From Thermoplasmata archaeon (GTDB lineage: Archaea; Thermoplasmatota; Thermoplasmata; Lutacidiplasmatales; UBA184), in assembly GCA_030043255.1 (NCBI GenBank), contig JASHYB010000071.1, positions 1 to 6,401 on the forward strand: a DNA stretch of 6,401 nucleotides, in the 5' to 3' direction. The number at the start of each line of letters is the position of its first letter. Positions within the stretch are counted from its first letter, which is position 1. Made by a program: the position numbers and the translations under genes. Positions 1 to 6,018 of this stretch are shown here, piece by piece. The notes under the pieces are model-generated. The model saw only the letters and a list, made by a program, of their open reading frames with translations, did not search any database and was not told the origin of the DNA.

Positions 1-1089
1 CCCTCCGAGGCGATCCCGGCGGTCGTCCGCGCGCTCGGGGCCTGTGGGCTGACGCACGGGCCGGGCTGGAGCCGGCTGGTCATCGAGAAGCCGTTCGGCA
101 CCGACCTCGCGTCGGCCCGGGCGCTGAACGCCGAGCTCCACCGCGAGTTCGACGAGCGGTCGATCTACCGGATCGACCACTACCTCGGCAAGGAGACGGT
201 GCAGAACCTGATCGTCTTCCGCTTCGCCAACATGCTCTTCGAGTCGGTCTGGAACCGCGACCGGATCTCGCACGTCGAGATCACCGTCGCGGAGTCGCTC
301 GGCGTCGAGGACCGGGCCGGCTACTACGACCGGGCCGGCGCGCTGCGCGACATGGTCCAGAGCCACCTGACCCAGCTGCTCACGCTGACCGCGATGGAGG
401 TGCCGAGCGGGCTAGAGGCGGACGCCGTCCGCAACGAGAAGGTCAAGGTGCTGCAGTCGGTCGAGCCGCTCCGGCCGGACGACGTCGTCCGGGGGCAGTA
501 CGAGGCCGGCCGCGTCGGCCGCGCGCGCCTCGCGGGTTACCGGCAGGAGCCGGGGATCTCGCCGACGTCCCGGACCGAGACGTACGTCGCGCTGCGGGTG
601 CAGCTGAACAACTGGCGCTGGCAGGGGGTGCCGTTCTTCCTGCGCACCGGTAAACGGCTGCCCGAAAAGCGCACGGAGATCATCGTGCACTTCCGGCGTC
701 CCCCGGTCTGGTTCTTCCCGGGACGCGAACCGGCGGAGGTCAGCGCGAACCGCCTCACCCTGACGCTGCAGCCGGACGAGGGCTTCGAGCTCGCCTTCGA
801 GATCAAGCGTCCGGGGCACGCGATCGAGCTGGAGACCCACCGCCTGCACTTCCGCTACGCCGAGGCGTTCGGACCGCTCGAGGACGCCTACCAGACGCTG
901 CTGGTCGACCTGATGCGCGGGGACGCGACGCTCTTCGTCCGGGCCGACGAGGTCGAGGCCTCCTGGCGGGTGTACGCCCCGGTCCTCGCCCGTCCGCCGG
1001 CGCTGCGGCGCTACCCGGCCGGCAGCTGGGGCCCGAAGGACGCCGACCGCCTCCCGCGCGAGCTGGGGCACGCGTGGTCGACCGACTGA
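1..1089 (+). CDS. zwf: Glucose-6-phosphate dehydrogenase, 5'-truncated by window edge
   Basis: The enzyme oxidises glucose 6-phosphate to 6-phosphoglucono-1,5-lactone with NAD(P)+, the entry step of the cytosolic oxidative pentose phosphate pathway. The frame is open from base 1, giving 362 visible residues; the family is usually about 480-510 aa, so the N-terminal part with the nucleotide-binding GxxGxxG motif lies upstream. Visible family signatures are EKPFG (codons 85-99), the active-site RIDHYLGKE (169-195) with its substrate-binding His and Lys, and QSHL (358-369), whose His matches the second catalytic His; the usual N of QNH is S here. Further matches are NEKVKVL, FFLRTGKRLPEKRTEI and the C-terminal YPAGSWGP. 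A GTG at 199 could be mistaken for the start, but it lies inside the active-site block. The 3' end overlaps pgl by 16 bp, implying translational coupling. Identification is secure; cofactor preference cannot be read here. Confidence 0.96.
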   Translation, partial: PSEAIPAVVRALGACGLTHGPGWSRLVIEKPFGTDLASARALNAELHREFDERSIYRIDHYLGKETVQNLIVFRFANMLFESVWNRDRISHVEITVAESLGVEDRAGYYDRAGALRDMVQSHLTQLLTLTAMEVPSGLEADAVRNEKVKVLQSVEPLRPDDVVRGQYEAGRVGRARLAGYRQEPGISPTSRTETYVALRVQLNNWRWQGVPFFLRTGKRLPEKRTEIIVHFRRPPVWFFPGREPAEVSANRLTLTLQPDEGFELAFEIKRPGHAIELETHRLHFRYAEAFGPLEDAYQTLLVDLMRGDATLFVRADEVEASWRVYAPVLARPPALRRYPAGSWGPKDADRLPRELGHAWSTD

Positions 1090-1823
1090 GCCCGCAGGTC
1101 CGGCTCCACGCCGACCTCCTGTCGGCGGCGCGCGCGACCGCCGAGCGGCTCGTCGAGCTCGCCGACCTCGCGTTCGCCGCCGGCCGGACCTTTGCGGTGG
1201 CGGTCTCCGGCGGCAAGAGCCCGGAGCCGCTGTTCCAGGCCCTGGCCCGCAGCACGGACGACGCGCGGCGCTGGAAGGACTGGCGGGTCTTCTGGTGCGA
1301 CGAGCGCTGCGTGCCGCCCGGGGACGCCCGGAGCAACTACGGCCTCGCCCAGCGGCTCTGGCTGGGCCCGGCGGCGGTGCCCCGCGAGAACGTGCACCCG
1401 GTCGACACGTCGGTCCCCGCCGCCGACGCGGCGCGCCGCTACGAGGCGAGCCTGCGCGACGCCTTCGGCGCCAGCGCGCCGGCGACGTTCGACGCGGTCG
1501 TCCTCGGGGTCGGTCCGGACGGGCACACCGCCTCGCTGTTCCCGGGGGCGTCGACCCTGCGGGCGGGGACCCGCTGGGTCGCCGCGGAGCCGAAGCCGGG
1601 CCAGCCTCCGGCGGTCCCGCGCGTGACGCTGACCCTCGGCGGGCTCGCCCGCTCCCGGCGCGCGTTGTTCCTGGTCGCGGGGGCCGAGAAGCGCGACGCG
1701 ATGGCGAGGATCCTGGGGTCCGGTTCCGCCCCGGCCGCTCGACCGCTGCTCCCGGCGGCCCGGGTCACGGCGCTCGAGGGGGTCGAGTGGTACCTCGACC
1801 GCGACGCCGCCCCGCTTCCCTGA
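1074..1823 (+). CDS. pgl: 6-phosphogluconolactonase (DevB/Pgl type)
   Basis: This 249-aa enzyme hydrolyses 6-phosphogluconolactone to 6-phosphogluconate, the step directly after G6PD. Family signatures appear in order: SGGKSPEPLF (residues 45-54, sugar-phosphate-binding loop), DER (76-78) with SNY (87-89), and GVGPDGHTASLFPG (145-158), which holds the catalytic His region. They are followed by RVTLTLGGL (183-191) and a conserved-type AGAEKRDAM (203-210). Length is normal for the family. The GTG at 1074 is chosen because it leaves the usual short N-terminal lead before the first strand and no other ATG or GTG precedes the motifs. It overlaps the zwf end by 16 bp in another frame, with no clear Shine-Dalgarno sequence, so translation is probably coupled to zwf. 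The zwf-pgl order is a classic operon arrangement. Confidence 0.95.
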   Translation: MVDRLSPQVRLHADLLSAARATAERLVELADLAFAAGRTFAVAVSGGKSPEPLFQALARSTDDARRWKDWRVFWCDERCVPPGDARSNYGLAQRLWLGPAAVPRENVHPVDTSVPAADAARRYEASLRDAFGASAPATFDAVVLGVGPDGHTASLFPGASTLRAGTRWVAAEPKPGQPPAVPRVTLTLGGLARSRRALFLVAGAEKRDAMARILGSGSAPAARPLLPAARVTALEGVEWYLDRDAAPLP

Positions 1824-1841
1824 GGGGCCCCGGCCGGTCCG

Positions 1842-1850
1842 CTCTTAACC
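1842..1850 (+). promoter_or_regulatory. A/T island, possible TATA-like element for the helicase gene
   Basis: The sequence CTCTTAACC lies in the 51-bp gap between pgl and the helicase gene. Its TTAA core is 27-30 bp before the helicase ATG, the spacing of an archaeal TATA box driving a leaderless transcript. No Shine-Dalgarno sequence is seen before that ATG. The match to a consensus box is weak, so the call rests on spacing and on the contrast with the GC-rich surroundings. Confidence 0.4.
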
Positions 1851-1874
1851 CCCGGGCGACCTGAGCGTCCCCGC

Positions 1875-3239
1875 ATGAGCGAACCGGCCCGACGCCCCGC
1901 GCCCGCGTCGAGCCCCCCGGCCGACGCGTCGATCAAGTTCGAGGAGCTGCCGCTGCACCCGAGCCTGCGCGCCGGCGCGCGGGAGATGGGCTACGTCGCC
2001 GCGACCCCGATCCAGAGCCGGGCGATCCCCGAGGCGGTGCTGGGCCGCGACCTGGTCGCCACCGCCCAGACCGGGACCGGCAAGACCGCGGCGTTCCTCC
2101 TGCCGATCCTGGAGCGGACGCTGGACCTGCCCCCGGGCCACATCTACGCGCTCGTCCTCACCCCGACCCGCGAGCTCGCGCTCCAGGCCGAGGAGTTCCT
2201 GCGCAAGCTCGGACGCTACACCCACCGCCGGGGCGTCGCGATCTACGGCGGCGTCGGGCTCGAGCCGCAGATCCAGGCGCTGCGCAACGGCGCCGAGATC
2301 GTCGTGGCGACGCCCGGGCGCCTGCTCGACCTGATGGAGCGCGGGCACCTCAACTGGAAGGACCTGCGCATCCTGGTCCTGGACGAGGGGGACCGGATGC
2401 TCGACATGGGCTTTCTGCCGGACGTGCGTCGCGTGCTGCGCGCGCTGCCGCGGGAGCGCCAGACCATGCTGTTCAGCGCGACGATGCCGCCGGAGGTCGT
2501 CGACCTCGCGCGCGAGTTCCTGCGGTCGCCGAAGATGGTCCACGTCGACCCGACGACGGTGGCGGCGGTCGGGGTCTCGCACCTCGCGCTCCCGGTGCCG
2601 TCCCATCTCAAGGCGGAGCTGCTGCGCGAGCTGCTCTTGGACGAGACGATGACCAGCGTCCTCGTGTTCGCCCGCACCAAGCACCGGGCGAACCGGCTCG
2701 CCCAGCAGCTCGTCCGCTGGTCGATCCCGGCCGCCGTCATCCACGGCAACAAGAGCCAGAGCCAGCGGGTCAAGGCCCTCGAGGGGTTCCGCGCCGGGAC
2801 CCACCGGGTCCTGGTCGCCACCGACCTCGCCGCGCGGGGCCTCGACGTCGAGGGGGTCAGCCACGTCGTGAACTACGACGTGCCGCACGAGCCGGAGGTC
2901 TACATCCACCGGGTCGGCCGGACCGCCCGCGCCCAGCGTCGGGGCGACGCGTTCACGCTCGTGAGCCCGGACGAGGAGGCGGACCTGAGCCGGATCGAGC
3001 GGCTGCTCGGCTTCGGCATTCCGCGCACCAGCATCCCGGGGTTCTCCTACAACGCCCCGCCGTCCCCCTCGGGCGGTCACGGCGGCGCCGGGCCGGGCCG
3101 CCGCGAGAGTTACGGGGGTGGTCGCGGCGGCGACCGGGGCCGGGGACGCGGCCGCCGGGGCCCTCCCTCCGGAGGCCGCTCGGGTCCTCCGCGCCGCGGG
3201 GGGGCCCACCGCTCCCGGGGCGGTCACCAGCGGTTCTGA
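1875..3239 (+). CDS. DEAD-box ATP-dependent RNA helicase (RhlE-like) with RGG-rich tail and DEGD motif II
   Basis: This 454-aa protein is an RNA-unwinding ATPase of superfamily 2, probably acting in RNA folding, ribosome assembly or RNA decay. All helicase motifs are present: Q-motif region with Phe22 and TPIQ (44-47), motif I AQTGTGKT (64-71), Ia PTRELA (97-102), Ib TPGR (146-149), motif II DEGD (170-173), III SAT (201-203), IV VFARTK (264-269), V ATDLAARGLD (315-324) and VI HRVGRTAR (345-352). Residues from about 395 to the end form a disordered, basic Gly/Arg/Pro tail with RGG repeats, as in many helicases that bind RNA non-specifically. The oddity is Gly172 where DEAD has Ala. Start 1875 is the first ATG and is preceded by an A/T island at leaderless spacing. 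The MBL hydrolase gene follows after 29 bp, possibly co-transcribed. Family assignment is certain; the subfamily and exact role are not. Confidence 0.96.
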   Translation: MSEPARRPAPASSPPADASIKFEELPLHPSLRAGAREMGYVAATPIQSRAIPEAVLGRDLVATAQTGTGKTAAFLLPILERTLDLPPGHIYALVLTPTRELALQAEEFLRKLGRYTHRRGVAIYGGVGLEPQIQALRNGAEIVVATPGRLLDLMERGHLNWKDLRILVLDEGDRMLDMGFLPDVRRVLRALPRERQTMLFSATMPPEVVDLAREFLRSPKMVHVDPTTVAAVGVSHLALPVPSHLKAELLRELLLDETMTSVLVFARTKHRANRLAQQLVRWSIPAAVIHGNKSQSQRVKALEGFRAGTHRVLVATDLAARGLDVEGVSHVVNYDVPHEPEVYIHRVGRTARAQRRGDAFTLVSPDEEADLSRIERLLGFGIPRTSIPGFSYNAPPSPSGGHGGAGPGRRESYGGGRGGDRGRGRGRRGPPSGGRSGPPRRGGAHRSRGGHQRF

Positions 3240-3255
3240 GCGGGAGCTCGGGCCC

Positions 3256-3260
3256 GGAGG
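3256..3260 (+). promoter_or_regulatory. Shine-Dalgarno site for the MBL hydrolase gene
   Basis: GGAGG lies 8 nt before the ATG at 3269, an ideal ribosome-binding distance. It is the best Shine-Dalgarno match in the window and supports both this start and internal translation on a helicase-hydrolase transcript, as the 29-bp gap holds no A/T island. Confidence 0.6.
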
Positions 3261-3268
3261 CGCCGGAG

Positions 3269-4210
3269 ATGACCGACCGCACCGAGCACTTCCGCATCGA
3301 ACAGCTCGACGACGGGCTCTACGCGGCGATCGCGACGGAGGACGGCTTCGGGCTCTGCAACGCCGGCATCGTCGACCTGGGCGGCACGACGCTGGTGTTC
3401 GACGCGATGCTCACCCCCCAGGCCGGCACCGCGCTGGGACGCGCGGCCGAGCGGCTCACCGGCGCGCCCGTCGGCCTACTGGTCAACAGCCACTACCACG
3501 GCGACCACGTGCGGGGCAACGCGGCGGTGGGGGCGGTCCACGTCGTCTCGACCGCGCGGGTCCGCGACCTGATCGCCGAGCGCGGACCGGTGCACCTTCG
3601 CAGCGACACGGAGGAGGCGGCGCGCGAGCTCGCGCGGCTGCGTTCGGGCGAGCTCGCGGTGGGCGAACGGGAGCGGCGGGTCTTCGAAGGGTGGTTCGAG
3701 GGGATCCTCGCCACCCCCAAGGAGCTCGAGCTGCGGACGCCGGACCTCACCTTCGCGTCCGAGATGGTGGTGCACGGCCGGCGGCGGACCGCGCGGCTCC
3801 TCACGTTCGGCGGAGGGCATTCTCCGAGCGACGTCCTGCTGCAGCTGCCCGACGAGCGCGTCGTCTTCCTCGGGGACCTCCTGTCGGTCGGCTTCCATCC
3901 GTCCCTGATGGACGGCGACCCGGAGGAGCTGGTCCGCATCCTCGGCCAGGTCCGGGAGCTCGGGGCCGACCGGGCCCTGCCGGGCCACGGGCCGGTCTCC
4001 CCGGGCACCTCCGTCCGGGAGATGGAGCGGTACGTCTCGGGGATGCTCGCGAGGGCCCGGCGGGCCCGCGAGCGCGGCCTCTCCCGCGAGGAGTTCGGCG
4101 CGGTGCCGGCGGAGCCGCCGTTCGACCGCTGGACGTTCTCGCAGTTCTTCGCGGACAACAGCCGGTTCGTCTACGACTGGCTCGGCCGCCCCCGGCCCAC
4201 AACGGCCTAG
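3269..4210 (+). CDS. Metallo-beta-lactamase-fold metal-dependent hydrolase
   Basis: This 313-aa, probably cytosolic protein belongs to the MBL superfamily; no signal peptide is seen. The metal-binding signature HxHxDH is HYHGDH at residues 75-80, inside the typical LLVNSHYHGDH block. The other metal ligands are His184 in GGGHSPSD, Asp203 in FLGDLL and His240 in LPGHGP, so a full dinuclear site is predicted. The N-terminal half has the usual NAGIVDLGGTTLVFDA strand pair. Residues 105-160 form a charged helical insertion, and the C-terminal 65 residues are mostly helical. The family includes glyoxalase II-like thioesterases, lactonases and others, and nothing here fixes the substrate. It sits 29 bp after the helicase gene and converges with the dodecin gene, the stops being 13 bp apart. 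Fold assignment is secure, function is open. Confidence 0.92.
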   Translation: MTDRTEHFRIEQLDDGLYAAIATEDGFGLCNAGIVDLGGTTLVFDAMLTPQAGTALGRAAERLTGAPVGLLVNSHYHGDHVRGNAAVGAVHVVSTARVRDLIAERGPVHLRSDTEEAARELARLRSGELAVGERERRVFEGWFEGILATPKELELRTPDLTFASEMVVHGRRRTARLLTFGGGHSPSDVLLQLPDERVVFLGDLLSVGFHPSLMDGDPEELVRILGQVRELGADRALPGHGPVSPGTSVREMERYVSGMLARARRARERGLSREEFGAVPAEPPFDRWTFSQFFADNSRFVYDWLGRPRPTTA

Positions 4211-4223
4211 GCGGGGGACCGCG

Positions 4224-4424
4224 CTAGCCTTCCAGGTCAAAGTAGATCTTGACGGTCGCGTGATACTCCACGACCTTCTGATCGGTCACGCGGCCCTCGA
4301 GCTCGGTGACCCGGAACCAGCGGAGGTTCCGGACCGTCTTGGCGGCGGTCCGCACCGCGTTGTCCGCCGCCTTCGCGAATCCTTCCGACGATACGCCCAC
4401 GACCTCGGTGACCTTCTGCACCAT
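4224..4424 (-). CDS. Dodecin, flavin-binding storage protein
   Basis: Dodecins are small proteins that form hollow dodecamers and store or buffer riboflavin/FMN, protecting the cell from free flavin. This 66-aa protein covers the whole family length: MVQKVTEVVG at the N-terminus, a helix ending in KTVRNLRW, and two closing strands with VVEYHATVKIYF. Trp36, which stacks on the flavin in the Halobacterium protein, is at exactly that number. Position 55, usually the flavin-contacting Gln, is His here (codon 4260-4262). The ATG at 4424 is preceded by GAGG with a short spacer. The gene lies 16 bp after the GNAT gene on the same strand, so it could be read from that transcript or from its own promoter at 4454-4463. 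Family assignment is firm; the ligand preference given His55 is unknown. Confidence 0.94.
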   Translation of the reverse strand: MVQKVTEVVGVSSEGFAKAADNAVRTAAKTVRNLRWFRVTELEGRVTDQKVVEYHATVKIYFDLEG

Positions 4425-4440
4425 GGCAACCTCGCCCGGG

Positions 4441-5043
4441 CTAGCCCGCGGCGCGATTAACCGTGCCGGACCCTGCCGGGCGGTCGACCTCGGCGGCTCC
4501 GGTCGGGCCGTCCCGGGCGGAACGGCTGCCGGCGGGAGCGATCCGCAAGCCGAGCAACAGCTCGCCCGGGACCAGGCGCATGCGGCTGCGGAGCCCCCAC
4601 GCGCCCAGGCCTCCCTCGCGCCAGCCGGTCTCCTTGCGCTCGACGGGGCGGAACCCGCGCCCTTCGAAGAGCCGGCGTGACGGGAGGTTGTCCGACTGGA
4701 CCGCCGCGTAGACGACCTCGACGTGCCGAGCGCGGAAGATTGCGAGCGCGTCGTCCAGGAGCCGGGCGCCGAGGCCGGCCTGGCGCAGGGGGGAGAGGAC
4801 CGCGACGTAGTAGACGTAGCCGACCTCCGGGACGAGCAGGTCGAGCAGCGCGACGCCGACGACCTCCCCGTCCCGCTCGAGCGCTCGGACGATCGGCACC
4901 TCCCGGAGCGTCCGCTTGGCGTGCCAGCGGTAGATGCCGACGAAACCGTCCCGGATGACCGGGACCGCCCGCTCCCGGGCCTCGCCGACGAGCTCCACGG
5001 GTCCCGGGAGCGGCGGCGACTCCTCGACCCCGGGCGGGTTCAC
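4441..5043 (-). CDS. GNAT-family N-acetyltransferase
   Basis: This 200-aa protein is predicted to transfer an acetyl group from acetyl-CoA to an unknown amine. GNAT motif A is clear at residues 78-100: a YYVAVLSP strand followed by the pyrophosphate-binding loop RQAGLG (87-92, the RxxGxG pattern) and its helix. Motif B follows as VQSDNLPSRRLFEGRGF (115-131), with Asn119 and the terminal GF typical of the family. Residues 136-169 form an extra region rich in Trp, Gly and Arg. The last 30 residues look disordered and may be poorly conserved. The start is a GTG with only a weak upstream A/T patch near 5065-5070; an in-frame GTG at residue 16 is an alternative. It lies 63 bp after the small membrane protein gene on the same strand. 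The family is secure, the substrate unknown. Confidence 0.88.
   Translation of the reverse strand: MNPPGVEESPPLPGPVELVGEARERAVPVIRDGFVGIYRWHAKRTLREVPIVRALERDGEVVGVALLDLLVPEVGYVYYVAVLSPLRQAGLGARLLDDALAIFRARHVEVVYAAVQSDNLPSRRLFEGRGFRPVERKETGWREGGLGAWGLRSRMRLVPGELLLGLRIAPAGSRSARDGPTGAAEVDRPAGSGTVNRAAG
4454..4463 (-). promoter_or_regulatory. Possible internal TATA-like promoter for dodecin
   Basis: Read on the minus strand this is CGGTTAATCG, the only A/T cluster near the dodecin start. The TTAA core is 33-36 bp upstream of the dodecin ATG, so an archaeal transcript would start a few bases before it and still include the GAGG site. It lies inside the last codons of the GNAT gene, where it forces the low-GC codons GTT and AAT. 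Confidence 0.35.
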
Positions 5044-5106
5044 GCCGGTACAGAGGGCGCGCCCGCTTGAGGCTGCGGGCCCCGTGCGGCGCGCGCTCGG
5101 GCGGGG

Positions 5107-5496
5107 CTACGAGGAGGGGGGCGCGGCGGGGGGCGAAGGAGGCGGCCCTGTCGGGGGAGGCGCGTACGCCGGCTCGACCTGGAGGGAGCGCGGCTTCACC
5201 CGCACCGAGATCGTCTCGGCCTTGGGGGTGACGAGATTCCAGCCGGCCTTGAGGATCGCGGCGCCGACGAGGTACTCGACGCCGAGGAAGATGAACGTCA
5301 CGAGGAACTTGCCGTTGAAGGTGATGTTCACCGAGCCGTTGCCGCCCCCGGCCGAGCCCCCGCCGGTGACGATGTTGTAGGTCCCGCTGGGCGGGTTGAC
5401 CGTGTAGTGGTAGGCCTGCACGAAGGCGTACAGCAGCAGCAGCAGGCCGACCACGACGAGCGCCGTACCGAGCGAGCGGTCGTACGTGCGGTCCAT
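5107..5496 (-). CDS. Small two-helix membrane protein, function unknown
   Basis: I do not recognise a named family in this 129-aa protein. It has two hydrophobic helices, about residues 9-30 and 63-86, joined by a Gly/Ser/Asn-rich loop (31-61) containing NPPSGTYN, a GGGSAGGGNG stretch and two N-glycosylation sequons, NGS (53-55) and NIT (57-59). Residues 91-105 are basic and the last 20 residues are almost all Pro, Ala and Ser. By the positive-inside rule both ends would be cytoplasmic and the loop outside, which fits exposed sequons. The ATG at 5496 is supported by a TATA-like box centred about 31 bp upstream. It is the first gene of a possible minus-strand unit followed by GNAT and dodecin genes, and is divergent from msrB. 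The GC-rich C-terminal tail makes its exact end sequence less informative. Confidence 0.8.
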   Translation of the reverse strand: MDRTYDRSLGTALVVVGLLLLLYAFVQAYHYTVNPPSGTYNIVTGGGSAGGGNGSVNITFNGKFLVTFIFLGVEYLVGAAILKAGWNLVTPKAETISVRVKPRSLQVEPAYAPPPTGPPPSPPAAPPSS

Positions 5497-5523
5497 CGAC
5501 CCTCAGTTCCGTCGGTCCCGGCA

Positions 5524-5530
5524 GATATAG
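5524..5530 (-). promoter_or_regulatory. TATA-like box for the small membrane protein gene
   Basis: On the minus strand this reads CTATATC, the clearest TATA match in the window. It is centred about 31 bp before the ATG at 5496. With the usual archaeal distance to the transcription start the mRNA would begin only a few bases before the ATG. It lies in the divergent gap shared with msrB. Confidence 0.55.
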
Positions 5531-5562
5531 TCCGCGCCGCGCTGGAGGGGGGGCGGGGCCCC

Positions 5563-5570
5563 AGCTAATG
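5563..5570 (+). promoter_or_regulatory. A/T island, possible TATA-like element for msrB
   Basis: The sequence AGCTAATG is centred about 28 bp before the ATG at 5595, the spacing expected of a leaderless archaeal promoter. It also contains an ATG (5568) that opens the same frame nine codons earlier. If the island is a promoter element, 5568 cannot be the translation start. A GGAGG at 5544-5548 is too far from either ATG to be a good ribosome-binding site. Confidence 0.35.
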
Positions 5571-5574
5571 AGCT

Positions 5575-5593
5575 GCCCCCGGCGTCCGGGGGC
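5575..5593. repeat. Perfect 8-bp inverted repeat before msrB
   Basis: The arms GCCCCCGG (5575-5582) and CCGGGGGC (5586-5593) are exact reverse complements around a 3-nt CGT centre. The repeat ends two bases before the preferred msrB ATG and sits just downstream of the TATA-like island. It could be an operator or, if transcribed, a very stable hairpin masking the start. Pure G/C arms in GC-rich DNA make chance occurrence possible. Confidence 0.4.
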
Positions 5594-5594
5594 G

Positions 5595-5993
5595 ATGGCG
5601 GCCGACGCGGGGACCTGGCGCAAGCTCTCGCGCGCGGAGGAGGCGGTGATCGTCCACCGGGGCACGGAACGCCCGTTCTCCGGCGAGTACGAGCGCTTCG
5701 CGGGCCGGGGGACCTACACCTGCAAGCGCTGCGGCGCGGCGCTCTACCGCTCCTCCGACAAGTTCGACGCCGGCTGCGGCTGGCCGAGCTTCGACCAGGA
5801 GATCCCCGGGGCGGTCCGGCGCCTGGCGGACGCGGACGGCGAGCGGACCGAGATTCGCTGCGCGGCCTGCGGCGCGCACCTCGGCCACGTCTTCGAGGGG
5901 GAGCGCCTCACCCCGAAGAACGTCCGGCACTGCGTGAACTCGATCTCCCTGCTCTTCGTCCCGGCCGACGCGCCGGCGGGCCGCTCGCCGTAA
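5595..5993 (+). CDS. msrB: Peptide-methionine (R)-S-oxide reductase
   Basis: MsrB reduces the R form of methionine sulfoxide in proteins, normally using thioredoxin, and so repairs oxidative damage in the cytosol. From the ATG at 5595 the protein has 132 aa. The family motifs are RGTERPFSGEY (22-32), the structural zinc cysteines C43/C46 (CKRC) and C89/C92 (CAAC), GCGWPSF (60-66), GAHLGHVF (93-100) and RHCVNSISLLF (111-121) with catalytic Cys113. Cys61 is at the position that serves as the recycling cysteine in many members. The in-frame ATG at 5568 would add nine residues (MSCPRRPGA) that look unlike the family. I prefer 5595 because the conserved region begins soon after it and an A/T island lies about 28 bp upstream. 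The gene is divergent from the membrane protein gene. Identity is certain, the start moderately so. Confidence 0.95.
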   Translation: MAADAGTWRKLSRAEEAVIVHRGTERPFSGEYERFAGRGTYTCKRCGAALYRSSDKFDAGCGWPSFDQEIPGAVRRLADADGERTEIRCAACGAHLGHVFEGERLTPKNVRHCVNSISLLFVPADAPAGRSP

Positions 5994-5997
5994 ATCG
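5989..5997 (+). promoter_or_regulatory. A/T island, possible TATA-like element for the 50-aa ORF
   Basis: CGTAAATCG overlaps the msrB stop codon and is centred about 26 bp before the ATG at 6019. The spacing again fits a leaderless archaeal promoter, but the A/T content is partly explained by the TAA stop. Confidence 0.35.
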
Positions 5998-6018
5998 GCC
6001 CGCGACCTGCCGCGCCCG

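Noticed and set aside
199..201. GTG as the start of zwf
   Set aside because: It lies within the conserved GKETVQNL block, and the frame is open and family-like back to base 1, so the gene starts before the window.
1824..1831. GGGGCCCC palindrome after pgl as a terminator
   Set aside because: Too short, no loop and no T-tract; not distinguishable from background.
1845..3227. 460-codon open frame on the minus strand opposite the helicase
   Set aside because: It mirrors the helicase gene, is rich in Arg, Ala, Gly and Asp with no motif, and arises because GC-rich third positions remove stops from the opposite strand.
3118..4227. 369-codon plus-strand frame overlapping the helicase tail and the MBL gene
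   Set aside because: Low-complexity Arg/Gly/Ala product; the overlapping frame from 3269 has the complete MBL metal-site motifs and a good Shine-Dalgarno site.
5544..5548. GGAGG as the msrB ribosome-binding site
   Set aside because: It is 19 nt from the ATG at 5568 and 46 nt from the ATG at 5595, too far for either start.
4457..5665. 402-codon minus-strand frame covering the GNAT and membrane protein genes
   Set aside because: The translation is Arg/Pro/Gly-rich without domains, while another frame of the same strand gives clear GNAT motifs and a two-helix membrane protein.
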